This document shows, piece after piece, positions 16,910 to 25,361 of a stretch of DNA of 64,000 nucleotides. A model generated the notes under the pieces. It was not told the origin of the DNA and searched no databases. It saw only the letters and a list, made by a program, of their open reading frames with translations. The stretch spans positions 184,462 to 248,461 of the forward strand of contig NZ_UZWE01000024.1 of NCBI RefSeq assembly GCF_900631945.1, in the 5' to 3' direction. The number at the start of each line of letters is the position of its first letter. Positions within the stretch are counted from its first letter, which is position 1. The translations under genes were made by a program, and so were the position numbers. This stretch comes from Paracoccus haematequi. GTDB taxonomy: Bacteria > Pseudomonadota > Alphaproteobacteria > Rhodobacterales > Rhodobacteraceae.

Positions 16910-17611
16910 CTATTCGGACAGGGCCGCCGCCTCGTCCTCGGGGGTCAGCGGATCGCCCGCGCCGGTCCGCGCCAGCCAGTCTTCCAGGGCCGCGATGTCG
17001 CCCGATGCCGGGACATAGCCGTCGGTCGCCGTCATGACGCTGGCGAATTGCCGCTGCCAGCCGCCGTCGTCGCGGCAGGCGACGCTGACCGTCACGCGGG
17101 CGTCCTGGGCGGTTTCGTATTCCCGGCAGAACATCCCTTCGGCCGTGCGATAGGAGGCGATCATCGTCAGGTCGCGCCCATCGTCCAACATCGCCGCTTC
17201 GCCCGAGGGCAGGCTGTCCAGGGCCGCGATCTCGGCCTGTTCCAGACCAGCGGGCGCGCCGCCCATCTGCCACCAGCCCAGCCCCACCAGGGCCGCCGTC
17301 AGCCCGGCGGCAATGGCCGCCCAGGGCGCGCGGTTCCGGTTGGCCGCCCCCGCCGGAGTTGCCGGGGCAGGGGCCACGGGCGCCTGCGCGGGGATGCTGG
17401 CCGTGCGGATTCGCGCGATCAGGTCGTCGTCGCTGCTCTGTCCGGCCGGGGCCGCCGACAGCGCGCGCAGCCGCGCCCGCGTTTCGGTGAAGCGGCGCAG
17501 CCGGGTCTGGGCTTCGGGATCGTCGGCAATCGCGGCCTGGACGCGCGCGGCTTCGGCCCCGTCCAGCTCTCCGTCCGCCAGGGCCATCAGGGTTTCATCG
17601 TCAATCTGCAC
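16910..17611 (-). CDS. Membrane anti-sigma factor
   Basis: A 233-residue single-pass membrane protein. The N-terminal cytoplasmic part begins with IDDETLMALADGELDGAE, typical of anti-sigma domains that mask an ECF sigma. It has no HxxxCxxC zinc motif. One transmembrane helix lies around residues 96-115 (AAIAAGLTAALVGLGWW), followed by a periplasmic domain with two cysteines (near FCREYE and VACRDDGG) that could form a disulfide. The start is GTG 17611 with AGGAG 6 bases upstream. It lies 45 bases after the sigma gene. The signal it senses is unknown; the cysteines hint at redox or envelope stress. Confidence 0.8.
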   Translation of the reverse strand: MQIDDETLMALADGELDGAEAARVQAAIADDPEAQTRLRRFTETRARLRALSAAPAGQSSDDDLIARIRTASIPAQAPVAPAPATPAGAANRNRAPWAAIAAGLTAALVGLGWWQMGGAPAGLEQAEIAALDSLPSGEAAMLDDGRDLTMIASYRTAEGMFCREYETAQDARVTVSVACRDDGGWQRQFASVMTATDGYVPASGDIAALEDWLARTGAGDPLTPEDEAAALSE

Positions 17612-17656
17612 GGCCGGCTCCTTTCGAACGGGTGTAGGGGGAATACGCCTGGCGCG

Positions 17657-18148
17657 TCATCTTATTCCCAGCTTTTCCGCAAGCGCCAGCCGGGCGCGGG
17701 ACAGGCGGCTCATCACCGTGCCCTTGGGGATGTCCAGGACGGCGGCGGCTTCGGCATAGCTGAGTTCCTCGATGCAGATCAGGTGCAGGATCTCGGACTG
17801 TTCCGGGGGCAGGGCCTGCATGGCGTCCTGGGTGGCGCGCAGCATCAGCCGCGCCTCGACCGCGCGGTCGCCGTCGTGGGCCAGGGCCTCGGGCATGTCG
17901 AAGACATCGACCTGCACGCCTTCGGTGCGCTGCCGCCGCGTCAGGTCGATGAAGGCGTTGCGGGTGATGCGGAACAGCCACGGCTCCAGCCGCGCGGCCG
18001 GATCATGGCTGTCCGCCGCGCGGATCGCCCGCTCCACGGTGGTCTGCACCAGGTCGTCGGCCAGATCCGGGCGGCGGGCCAGCGACATCGCATAGCGGCG
18101 AAGATTGGGCAGAAGCCGGATCAGGGCTTCGCCGAAAGCTGCGTCCAT
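17657..18148 (-). CDS. ECF-family RNA polymerase sigma factor
   Basis: A 163-residue two-domain sigma factor. Region 2 includes DLADDLVQTTVERAI and the RITRNAFIDLTRR stretch that contacts the -10 element. Region 4 includes LPPEQSEILHLICIEELSYAEAAAVL and the recognition helix IPKGTVMSRLSRAR. GAGGAG is 5 bases before the ATG. It is cotranscribed with the anti-sigma gene and divergent from the poly-Asp subtilase. It lacks the NepR/PhyR neighbours of EcfG, so it is probably a specific ECF rather than the general stress sigma. Confidence 0.92.
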   Translation of the reverse strand: MDAAFGEALIRLLPNLRRYAMSLARRPDLADDLVQTTVERAIRAADSHDPAARLEPWLFRITRNAFIDLTRRQRTEGVQVDVFDMPEALAHDGDRAVEARLMLRATQDAMQALPPEQSEILHLICIEELSYAEAAAVLDIPKGTVMSRLSRARLALAEKLGIR

Positions 18149-18179
18149 GCCACTCCTCTTGGATTTTTCCTGCGGCGGG

Positions 18180-18204
18180 GGAATATTTGCGGGTCTGGGG
18201 CGTC
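18180..18204 (+). promoter_or_regulatory. ECF-type promoter of the subtilase gene
   Basis: GGAAT (18180-18184), a 16-base spacer and CGTC (18201-18204) fit the general ECF pattern GGAA(C/T)-N16-CGTC. The start of transcription would fall near 18211, about 30 bases before the ATG at 18241. The sigma gene itself lies just across the divergent region. Confidence 0.55.
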
Positions 18205-18240
18205 ATTGTCCAGAAACGAACTGCCCAAAGGGAACCGGCC

Positions 18241-19515
18241 ATGCCAAGGCTTCTGCTGTTTGTTGCCGTCCTCCTTCTGGCCCTGGCCAGCCATCCGCGC
18301 CTTCAACCCGAAGGCTGGTCGCTGGTCGCCGCCGCCCAGGCGGACGATGACGACGATGATGATGATGACGACGACGATGATGACGATGACGACGACCGGG
18401 TGATCCGCCGCGTCCGCCCCGCCCAGGCAGCCCCCGCGCCCCTGCCGACCCGCGCCGAGAACGAGGTTCTGGCCCGCGGTCTGACCGATGGCGATCTGGC
18501 CGTCCTTCTGGCCGAGGGGTTCGATCTGCTGCAACGGCGCGACCTGTCGGATGGCGACAGCCTGACGCGGCTGCTGAAGCCTGCATCCCTGACCATGAAC
18601 CAGGCCCGCGACCGGGTGCGTGGTCTGGTCACCGAGGATCGGGCCGATTTCAACCATTTCTATCGCAGCGAACAGGCCGGTTCGGGGGCGCGCTGCGAGG
18701 GCGCCGATTGCCTTGCGCGCGACATGATCGGCTGGCCCGCCGGCCTTGCGGGCTGCGTCGCCCTGCCGCGCATCGGCATGGTCGATACCGGGCTGAACGC
18801 CGATCACGCCGCCCTTGCGGGGGCGCGGATCCGCGTCCATCGGATCGACACGCAGGCGCCGCCCTCGGACCTGCTGCACGGGACCGCCGTCGCCGCGCTG
18901 CTGGTGGGGAACAGGGACAGCCGCAGCCCCGGTCTGGTTCCGGGGGCCGAGCTGGTCGCCGTCGACGCCTTCCAGAAGGTCGCCCAGGATCAGCGCGCCG
19001 ACGCCTTCGCGCTGATCGAGGCGCTGGATTACCTGGCCGCCCAGGACGTGCGCATCGTCAACCTGTCGCTGGCCGGGCCGCATAATGCGGCGCTCGACGC
19101 CCAGATCGCCGAGATGGCGGCGGCGGATATCCTGCTGATCGCGGCGGCGGGCAATGGCGGACCCCGCGCCGCGCCCGCCTTTCCGGCCGCCCATGACGCC
19201 GTGCTGGCGGTCACGGCGGTCGACCGGCGCGGCCAGATCTATCGCCGCGCGAACCGGGGCGACCATATCGACCTGGCGGCGCCGGGGGTGAATGTCTGGA
19301 CGGCGGCGTCGATCAGCGGCGCGCGCACCAAGACCGGCACCTCCTATGCGGCGCCCTTCGTGACGGCGGCGGCGGCTTTGGCGTGGCAGCGCGATCCGGC
19401 GCTGACGGCGGCCGACCTGCGCGGCAGGCTGCGCGCCGCTGCCCGCGACCTGGGACCGGACGGGCCGGACGCGATCTTCGGCGCGGGCCTGATCGCCCCG
19501 CCGCCGCCCTGCTGA
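18241..19515 (+). CDS. Subtilisin-like (S8) serine protease with a poly-aspartate tract
   Basis: A 424-residue secreted or periplasmic protease. A hydrophobic N-terminus (LLLFVAVLLLALA) can act as signal peptide or anchor. It is followed by 18 consecutive Asp (35-52), a linker, and a S8 domain with Asp182 (MVDTGLN), His213 (LLHGTAVAAL), oxyanion Asn305 (AAGNGG) and Ser368 (GTSYAAP). All catalytic residues are present. Four cysteines sit near 152-172. I chose ATG 18241 over upstream in-frame codons because GGGAA precedes it and the signal peptide then starts cleanly. Divergent from the ECF pair and probably in its regulon. Confidence 0.9.
   Translation: MPRLLLFVAVLLLALASHPRLQPEGWSLVAAAQADDDDDDDDDDDDDDDDDDRVIRRVRPAQAAPAPLPTRAENEVLARGLTDGDLAVLLAEGFDLLQRRDLSDGDSLTRLLKPASLTMNQARDRVRGLVTEDRADFNHFYRSEQAGSGARCEGADCLARDMIGWPAGLAGCVALPRIGMVDTGLNADHAALAGARIRVHRIDTQAPPSDLLHGTAVAALLVGNRDSRSPGLVPGAELVAVDAFQKVAQDQRADAFALIEALDYLAAQDVRIVNLSLAGPHNAALDAQIAEMAAADILLIAAAGNGGPRAAPAFPAAHDAVLAVTAVDRRGQIYRRANRGDHIDLAAPGVNVWTAASISGARTKTGTSYAAPFVTAAAALAWQRDPALTAADLRGRLRAAARDLGPDGPDAIFGAGLIAPPPPC
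18343..18396 (+). repeat. GAY microsatellite encoding 18 Asp
   Basis: Eighteen consecutive GAC/GAT codons lie right after the signal region of the subtilase. Mixed third bases make it less prone to slippage than a pure repeat, though length change in steps of 3 would keep the frame. Confidence 0.95.
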
Positions 19516-19555
19516 GGGCTTGGCAAGGCCGCGCGCGCCATGCCACATCTGGCGG

Positions 19556-20596
19556 ATGATCCGTTTTGTCTGGATGATTTTCCTGTGCCTTGCCGGTCCT
19601 GCCGCCGCGCGGGATCTGCGCATCGCCACCTATGATCCCGGCCTGTCTCGGCCGGGACCGGGGCTGCTGCTGCGCGACATCCGCCGCGCCGACCCGCAGG
19701 TGCTGGCGGCGGCCCAGGTGATCGCGGCGGCGGCGCCCGACGCGATCCTGCTGACCGGCTTCGACTGGGATCATGACGGGCTGGCGCTGTCGGCCTTTGC
19801 ACAGGTGCTGGAACAGGCGGGGCATCCGATGCCGCACCGCTTTGCCGCCCGCCCGAACAGCGGGATGCCGACCGGACTGGATCTGGATGGCGACGGCCGC
19901 AGCGGCGGGGCCGGGGATGCCCAGGGCTTCGGCCAGTTTTCCGGCCAGAACGCGATGGCGATCCTGTCGCGCCTGCCGCTGGGTCCGGTCACGGATCACA
20001 CGGCCTTCCTGTGGCGCGACCTGCCCGGCGGCCTGATGCCCGCATCCGTGCCCCAGGGGCAGCGCCTGTCCTCGACCGCGCATTGGGACGTGCCGGTGCT
20101 GACGGATCGGGGACCGCTGCACCTGCTGGCCTGGTCCGCGACGCCCCCGGTCTTCGACGGACCCGAGGATCTGAACGGCCGCCGCAACCATGACGAGGCC
20201 GCCTTCTGGCTGGACCACCTGCCCGCCGCGCCCTTCGTGCTGCTGGGCAATCCGAACCTGGATCTGGCGGACGGAGACGGGCGCGCGCAGGCGATGACGG
20301 CCCTGCTGGATCACGCCCAGGATCCGCGGCCCAAGGGGGCTTTCCAGCCGGACCAAGCGGGCGCCAATGCCCGGCAAACGGGCGATCCCGCCTTAGATAC
20401 GGCGGTCTATGATCCTGCCGGGCCGGGCAATCTGCGCGTCGATTACGCCTGGCCCGCCAAAGGATTGCGCGTGATCGCCAGCGGCGTGATCTGGCCCGCG
20501 CCGGGCGATCCGCTGGCCGCCGCGGTCGAGGCGGCGTCGAACCATCGCCTGGTCTGGGTGGATATCGATTTGGACTCGCTGGAGGCCGCGCGCTAG
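19556..20596 (+). CDS. Endonuclease/exonuclease/phosphatase-fold protein with degenerate active site
   Basis: A 346-residue exported protein with signal peptide MIRFVWMIFLCLAGPAAA. The EEP fold is suggested by LRIATYDP near the start, GQNAMAILSRLPL in the middle, and SNHRLVWVDIDL at the end. Expected metal-binding and catalytic acids are changed: the usual Glu strand reads LLTGFDWDHDG, the usual GDxN motif reads LLGNPNLDL, and SDH reads SNH. Part of this may be normal for a rhodobacterial subfamily. It lies 40 bases after the subtilase, same strand. ATG 19556 is preferred over an upstream TTG. Substrate unknown. Confidence 0.7.
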   Translation: MIRFVWMIFLCLAGPAAARDLRIATYDPGLSRPGPGLLLRDIRRADPQVLAAAQVIAAAAPDAILLTGFDWDHDGLALSAFAQVLEQAGHPMPHRFAARPNSGMPTGLDLDGDGRSGGAGDAQGFGQFSGQNAMAILSRLPLGPVTDHTAFLWRDLPGGLMPASVPQGQRLSSTAHWDVPVLTDRGPLHLLAWSATPPVFDGPEDLNGRRNHDEAAFWLDHLPAAPFVLLGNPNLDLADGDGRAQAMTALLDHAQDPRPKGAFQPDQAGANARQTGDPALDTAVYDPAGPGNLRVDYAWPAKGLRVIASGVIWPAPGDPLAAAVEAASNHRLVWVDIDLDSLEAAR

Positions 20597-20806
20597 CGTC
20601 GCGGGGGTCGCTGGCGGGCTGGTCCGCCCTGCTGGATCGGGTGATCCATCGTCGGGGCGGATCCCGGCCGCAGCGCAGGCCGAGGAAATGCCGGTGCATT
20701 CTGGTCCCGCCCGGCACCCTGTCATGGCGTGAAGCACGAAGGGCGATCGCCCTTGTCTGATGCAACCATGCCCAGGCCGCAAGGGCGGGATCCCCGGAAC
20801 GGCTTC
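20597..20806. other. Intergenic region between the EEP gene and the flagellar operon
   Basis: The 210 bases separate two convergent units. The only structure seen is a perfect 16-base palindrome, AAGGGCGATCGCCCTT, at 20739-20754, which could terminate either strand weakly although no T run follows. No ORF with a ribosome-binding site is evident. Confidence 0.5.
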
Positions 20807-21175
20807 TCAGTATCGCGGCGCGTCTTCTTCGGCGCGGTGCAGCGCCGACAGATTCAGCAGCACCTCGGCCCGGCCGAATTCGCGTGCCGCGTCGCGGCGG
20901 GCGGCGTCGAAGCGCGGCTGCATCCGGGCGACCTCGGCCTCGGCCTGGTGCAGTTCGCGGGCGCTGCGGCCTGCCTGGGCATTGGCGATCCGCGCCTCGG
21001 CCACCGACAGGGGCGCCGTGCTGCGATAGCTTTGGTCAAGCGCGGTGCGCATCGCGTCCGCACGGGTCTGCGCCTGCGTCATATGCACGCTGAAGGCCGC
21101 GAACCGCTTGAGTTCGCGTTCCGCCTTGATCCGCGCGATGCGCTCCAGTTGCGCCAGCTTGTCGCTGTCCTTCAT
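20807..21175 (-). CDS. Coiled-coil protein at the end of the flagellar operon (FliJ-like?)
   Basis: A 122-residue charged, helical protein (for example LAQLERIARIKAERELKRFAAF, spread over residues 7-29) without signal peptide or membrane segment. Size, charge and position after flhB recall FliJ, the export chaperone-like stalk protein, but I cannot confirm identity by motif. Its ATG 21175 lies just inside the flhB stop (TGACATG), so it is translated with flhB. It is the last gene of the minus-strand flagellar operon. Confidence 0.5.
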   Translation of the reverse strand: MKDSDKLAQLERIARIKAERELKRFAAFSVHMTQAQTRADAMRTALDQSYRSTAPLSVAEARIANAQAGRSARELHQAEAEVARMQPRFDAARRDAAREFGRAEVLLNLSALHRAEEDAPRY

Positions 21176-21176
21176 G

Positions 21177-22238
21177 TCACCACCCCGCCCTGGCCTTTTC
21201 ACGCATCTTTTCGGCGAAGCGGATCGCGGCGGCGACGGCGGCGAACTGTTCGCGGCGGATTTCCTGACCGATCTCGACCGTGGCATGGATGGCGCGGGCG
21301 CAGGGCGGATCGGAAAAGATCGGCACCTTGCTGTCGCGCGCGCGTTCTCGGATCCGGGCCGCGACCTCGTCGGTGCCCTTGGCCAGGCAGACCGGCGCCC
21401 GGCCGCTGCCGCGTTTCCATTGCAGCGCCACGGCATAGTGGGTGGGGTTCACGATCACCACGTCCGCTTTCGCGACATCGGCCAGCATCTGCCTGGTGGC
21501 GATTTCCACGGCGCGCTGGCGGCGGGCGGCCTTGAAATGCGGATCTCCTTCGGAATCCTTGTATTCGTCCTCCATCTCCTTGCGGGACATGCGGTTCTTG
21601 CGGCGGTGGTCGAACCATTGCCAGCCCATGTCCAGCCCCGCGAACAGGACCGAGATCGCCAGCGCCAGGGCCAGCACCCGGCCCAGCAGCGCGCCCAGAT
21701 CGGCGATCCAGCGGTCGCCCGCCAGCGGGCTGGCCATCAGATGCCCCAGAAAGCCGCGGAACAGGAACCAGCCGCCCGCGCAGACAAGCGCCACCTTGCC
21801 CAGCGAAATCCCGAAATTCACCAGCCCCGACTTGCCGAACTTCTGCCCGGCGGTCTTCATCGGGTTGATCCGGTTCAGGTCGAAGGCCAGTTTCTGCGGC
21901 GCAAAGACCAGCCCCCGTCCTGCGATCAGCGCCACCAGGATCACCAGCGACGGCACCGCCGCCAGGGCCAGCACCGCCCAGCCCGCGTAATGGCCAAGCG
22001 CTTCGGCAATCGCCCCGGTGGTGCCGGGCGTCCAGCCCTCGGCGCCCAGGGCGCGGGTCGCCATCGACAGCCAGGCCTTGACGGCAAAGCCCGCGCCCAC
22101 GGCAAAGGCCAGCCAGGCGCCCAGATACATCGCCGCCACGTTCAGCTCGGCCGAACGCGGGATGTCGCCCTTCTCTCGCGCCTTGCGCAGCTTCTGCTCG
22201 GACGCCTCGAAGGGCTTGTCGTCGTTTTCCTCGCTCAT
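21177..22238 (-). CDS. flhB: Flagellar type III export protein FlhB
   Basis: Export-gate component that switches substrate class. The 353-residue protein starts MSEENDDKPFEASEQKLRKAR, typical of FlhB (first 20 residues). It has four membrane segments and the cytoplasmic autocleavage site NPTH at 264-267, followed by HYAVALQW. ATG 22238 overlaps the fliR stop region by 4 bases. A longer frame upstream is a shadow of fliR. Order flhA-fliR-flhB is conserved in alphaproteobacteria. Confidence 0.95.
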   Translation of the reverse strand: MSEENDDKPFEASEQKLRKAREKGDIPRSAELNVAAMYLGAWLAFAVGAGFAVKAWLSMATRALGAEGWTPGTTGAIAEALGHYAGWAVLALAAVPSLVILVALIAGRGLVFAPQKLAFDLNRINPMKTAGQKFGKSGLVNFGISLGKVALVCAGGWFLFRGFLGHLMASPLAGDRWIADLGALLGRVLALALAISVLFAGLDMGWQWFDHRRKNRMSRKEMEDEYKDSEGDPHFKAARRQRAVEIATRQMLADVAKADVVIVNPTHYAVALQWKRGSGRAPVCLAKGTDEVAARIRERARDSKVPIFSDPPCARAIHATVEIGQEIRREQFAAVAAAIRFAEKMREKARAGW

Positions 22239-22990
22239 GGCGCCCCCGGCAGGACATGGCCCAGGATCGCGTCGGCCCACAGCCCGATCAGCACCGGCGC
22301 CAGCAGCGCCAGCGCCGCCAGCGCCAGCATGATCGCGGCAGGAGAGCCGATGAATATCACCGGCAGCGCGGGCATGACGCGGTTGATCACCCCCGACAGC
22401 GCCTGGAACATGAAGCCGCCCAGCGTGAAGGGCGCGGCCAGAAGCATGGCGATCCAGAAGCTGCGGGCGACCAGGCGGATCGCCTCGGCCGCCAGGCCGT
22501 CGGCGTCGGGCCAGCCGCCGGGAGGCCACAAGGCCAGGCTGTCTGCCATCAGCTGCACCAGCAGGATGGGCAGGCCCAGGACCATCAGCACCGCCAGCCC
22601 GGCCAGGTGGATCATGTTGCCGATGGGATGGGGCGCGGCCTCGTTCTGGCCGCCGACCAGCTGCGACAGGGATGCCGTGGCCGCGATGGCCGAGGTGGCG
22701 ATGTCCAGAGACAGGGCCAGCAGGCGCAGGCCCATCCCGGCCGCCAGACCGATCAGCGTTTCACCGGCCGCCTGGCCCAGCGTCGTCAGCGTGTCGGAGG
22801 GCGGCAGGGCGGGGGGCGCCAGACCCGCCAGCATCGGCGTGACGGCGATGGCCGCCGCCGCGCGGACCCGGACCGGGATCACCCGTTCCCCGATGCCCGG
22901 CAGGACCAGCATCAGGGCCTGCACGCGCAGATAGACCAGCACCCAGGTCCAGCCGAACCCGGGCAGAAGCTGGGAAAGCTGGTCCCACAT
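22235..22990 (-). CDS. fliR: Flagellar export gate protein FliR
   Basis: A 251-residue membrane protein of the export gate, with about six hydrophobic helices. Family stretches include RVQALMLVLPGIGERVIPVRVR near residues 22-43 and the helix around GLPILLVQLMADSLALWP. ATG 22990 overlaps the flhA stop (ATGA), and its own stop overlaps flhB. A partner FliP is in the divergent operon at 30120-30839; FliQ is not in the window. Confidence 0.92.
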   Translation of the reverse strand: MWDQLSQLLPGFGWTWVLVYLRVQALMLVLPGIGERVIPVRVRAAAAIAVTPMLAGLAPPALPPSDTLTTLGQAAGETLIGLAAGMGLRLLALSLDIATSAIAATASLSQLVGGQNEAAPHPIGNMIHLAGLAVLMVLGLPILLVQLMADSLALWPPGGWPDADGLAAEAIRLVARSFWIAMLLAAPFTLGGFMFQALSGVINRVMPALPVIFIGSPAAIMLALAALALLAPVLIGLWADAILGHVLPGAP

Positions 22991-25086
22991 CAGCCGACCT
23001 CGATGGTGCCGATCAGGCGTAGGTCGGCGCCGGGGTCGATTTCCTCCAGCCCCAGGACCGGCATGGCGATGCCGTTCGATCCCAGGACCGCGCGCAGCAT
23101 CCGCCGCCGGTGGTCGGGCGCCACCAGCACGGTCTGGAGCGCGGGCTCCACCGCCCCGATGGCGCGGCGCGCGGCGTCCAGCAGCTTGCGCGACAGGGCG
23201 GGCGTCATGGCCCCGCCGCCCGCGCGCCCCGTTTCCGCGTCGGCGCGGACGAACTCGGCCTCCCATGCCGGGTGCAGTTGCAGGGCCGAGATGTGGCCTG
23301 CGGGATCGCTGTATTGCTGGGTGATCTGGCCGCGCAGCCGCTTGCGAACCAGTTCATAGACCGTTTCGACCGATTCGATGCCGCGGAATTCAGCCATCGC
23401 ATCGACGATCAGCGGCAGGTTTCGGATCGAGACCTTTTCGTCCAGCAACGCGCGCAGCACCGCCAGCAGCGTCTCAGGCGAGACCTTGTCGGGGATCATG
23501 CTGTCGAAATAGCGCCGGTTGCGTTCGGCCCGCGCGCTGTCGGACAGGGTCTTCAACTCCTCGATCTGGCGCTGCATCGCGCCCAGCGTCAGAAGCGAGG
23601 AGAGGTTGGCCCGCACGACCTCCATCAGATGCGTGGACAGGACCTCCATCGGGGTGACGACGGTGGCGCCCTGGGTGGCGGCGTCATCCTGGGCGTCGCG
23701 GTCGATCCAGCGGGCGGGGCTGAGATAGACGGGTTCGCGCACCGCGTCGCCCGTCAGGCCTTGCAGCACGGTGTCGGGGCCAAGCGCCAGGATCGCGCCC
23801 GGCCGCAGGCTGCCGCGTCCCCGCACGACGCCGTGGATGCGGATCTGATAGTCGCCGGGATGCAGGTCGTCGGTGTCGGTGATGCGCACGTCGGGCAGGA
23901 TCAGGCCATAGGCGCGGGCGATATGGATGCGCAGGTTGGTGATCCGGCTGCCCAGTCCCCGCGCCTGGTCAAGCGCGATCAGCACCAGGTCCGAGCCGAT
24001 TTCCACGCTGATCTCGTCTGTGTCCAGCACGTCGCCGATGCGGGCGGCGGGGCGCGGGGCGGCGGCCGATTCGGCCGGCAGATCGGGCAGGACGGTGGCG
24101 GCCGAAACCGCCTTGCGATGCAGGCTCCAGGCGCCGAAGGCCATGGCGGCCGCGATCGCCAGGAACAGCAGGCGCGGCATCCCCGGCACGAAGGACATCA
24201 GCAGCATTGCCGCCGCGACCACGGCGGCGGGCTGCCAGCCCCGGATCAGCTGGCTGGACAGAAGCCGCGCCGTCGTGTCGGTCGCGCCCCCCCGCGATAG
24301 CAGCAGCGCCGCCGCCATCGAGGTGATGACCGCCGGGATCTGGCCCACCAGCCCGTCGCCGATGGTCAGGTGGGAATAGCTGGCCATCGCCTCGCCCACG
24401 GGCATTCCATGGGCGACGATGCCGATGCCCAGGCCCACCAGCAGGTTGACCAGGGTGATGACGATGCCCGCCACCGCGTCGCCCTTGACGAATTTCGACG
24501 CCCCGTCCAGCGACCCGAAGAAATTGATCTCCTGCTGGTCGCGGGCGCGGCGGCCCTTGGCCTCCTGGTGGTCGATGGCGCCGGCGTTCAGGTCGGCGTC
24601 GATGGCCATCTGCTTGCCCGGCAGCGAATCGAGCGCGAAGCGCGCCGCGACCTCGGCCATGCGGCCCGAGCCCTTGGTGATGACCATGAAGTTGACGATG
24701 GAGATGACGGCGAAGACCGTCAGCCCGACCATCAGCGACCCGCCCGCGACGAAGCTGGCGAAACCGTTGATGATATGGCCCGCCGCGTCCGTGCCGGTAT
24801 GGCCTTGGGTCAGGATCAGCCGGGTCGAGGACACGTTCAGCGACAGCCGGATCACCAGCGTCATCAGAAGCAGCATCGGGAAGGCCTGGAAGTCGGTGGG
24901 CCGTTCCACCAGCGACGCCATGACCAGGATCAGGACCGCCGCCGCGATCGACAGCGCAAAGCCGAAATCCAGGACCGCCGGCGGCAGCGGGATGACCATC
25001 GAGATGACGATCAGCACCAACCCCCCGGTGACAAGCACCGAGGTGTCGAGGGATTTCAGGCGGTTGGTGCGTCGGGCTGCGGTCAT
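22990..25086 (-). CDS. flhA: Flagellar export protein FlhA
   Basis: A 698-residue export-gate protein. The N-terminal half has about eight membrane helices and the FHIPEP-family signatures RLSLNVSSTRLIL and ARFALDSLPGKQMAIDADLN with the acidic, positively charged loop DHQEAKGRR. The C-terminal half (about 340-698) is the cytoplasmic ring domain that docks chaperone-substrate complexes, including MEVLSTHLMEVVRANL. Starts and ends by 4-base overlaps with its neighbours. Length is normal. Confidence 0.96.
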   Translation of the reverse strand: MTAARRTNRLKSLDTSVLVTGGLVLIVISMVIPLPPAVLDFGFALSIAAAVLILVMASLVERPTDFQAFPMLLLMTLVIRLSLNVSSTRLILTQGHTGTDAAGHIINGFASFVAGGSLMVGLTVFAVISIVNFMVITKGSGRMAEVAARFALDSLPGKQMAIDADLNAGAIDHQEAKGRRARDQQEINFFGSLDGASKFVKGDAVAGIVITLVNLLVGLGIGIVAHGMPVGEAMASYSHLTIGDGLVGQIPAVITSMAAALLLSRGGATDTTARLLSSQLIRGWQPAAVVAAAMLLMSFVPGMPRLLFLAIAAAMAFGAWSLHRKAVSAATVLPDLPAESAAAPRPAARIGDVLDTDEISVEIGSDLVLIALDQARGLGSRITNLRIHIARAYGLILPDVRITDTDDLHPGDYQIRIHGVVRGRGSLRPGAILALGPDTVLQGLTGDAVREPVYLSPARWIDRDAQDDAATQGATVVTPMEVLSTHLMEVVRANLSSLLTLGAMQRQIEELKTLSDSARAERNRRYFDSMIPDKVSPETLLAVLRALLDEKVSIRNLPLIVDAMAEFRGIESVETVYELVRKRLRGQITQQYSDPAGHISALQLHPAWEAEFVRADAETGRAGGGAMTPALSRKLLDAARRAIGAVEPALQTVLVAPDHRRRMLRAVLGSNGIAMPVLGLEEIDPGADLRLIGTIEVG

Positions 25087-25361
25087 TCGGCACCTTCCTG
25101 CGCCGGAGCGGGATCGAGGATATCGGACAGCGTCCAGGGTTCGCTGGTCAGCAGCCCGGCCCGGCGCAGGAAGACCAGGGCCTGAAGCCGCGCCTCGGGC
25201 GACATGGCCATCAGCCGCGCGCGATAGTCGGCGGGCAGCGATTCGCCCTCCAGCAGCCAGCCTGTCGCCTCGTCGGCCAGGGCCGCAGCGTCGGGCAGCA
25301 GGGCCGGATCGGCCGGGGCGCTGCCGGACAGCGCGATCACCATCACCATCGCCCCGATCAT
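25083..25361 (-). CDS. Small exported protein of the flagellar operon
   Basis: A 92-residue protein with a short hydrophobic start (MIGAMVMVIALSGSAPA) that could be a signal peptide, then an acidic helical domain ending in QEGAE. I do not recognise a family. The ATG 25361 overlaps the motA stop (TGATG), and the stop overlaps flhA by 4 bases, so it is a real part of the operon. It could be a periplasmic motor or rod accessory; that is a guess from position. Confidence 0.6.
   Translation of the reverse strand: MIGAMVMVIALSGSAPADPALLPDAAALADEATGWLLEGESLPADYRARLMAMSPEARLQALVFLRRAGLLTSEPWTLSDILDPAPAQEGAE

Noticed and set aside
17657..18148. The ECF sigma as EcfG itself
   Set aside because: No NepR or PhyR genes adjoin it; the partner is a membrane anti-sigma with a periplasmic domain.
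20739..20754. AAGGGCGATCGCCCTT palindrome as a strong terminator or as a HIP1-like genome-wide repeat
   Set aside because: No T run follows on either strand, and I saw only this one copy.
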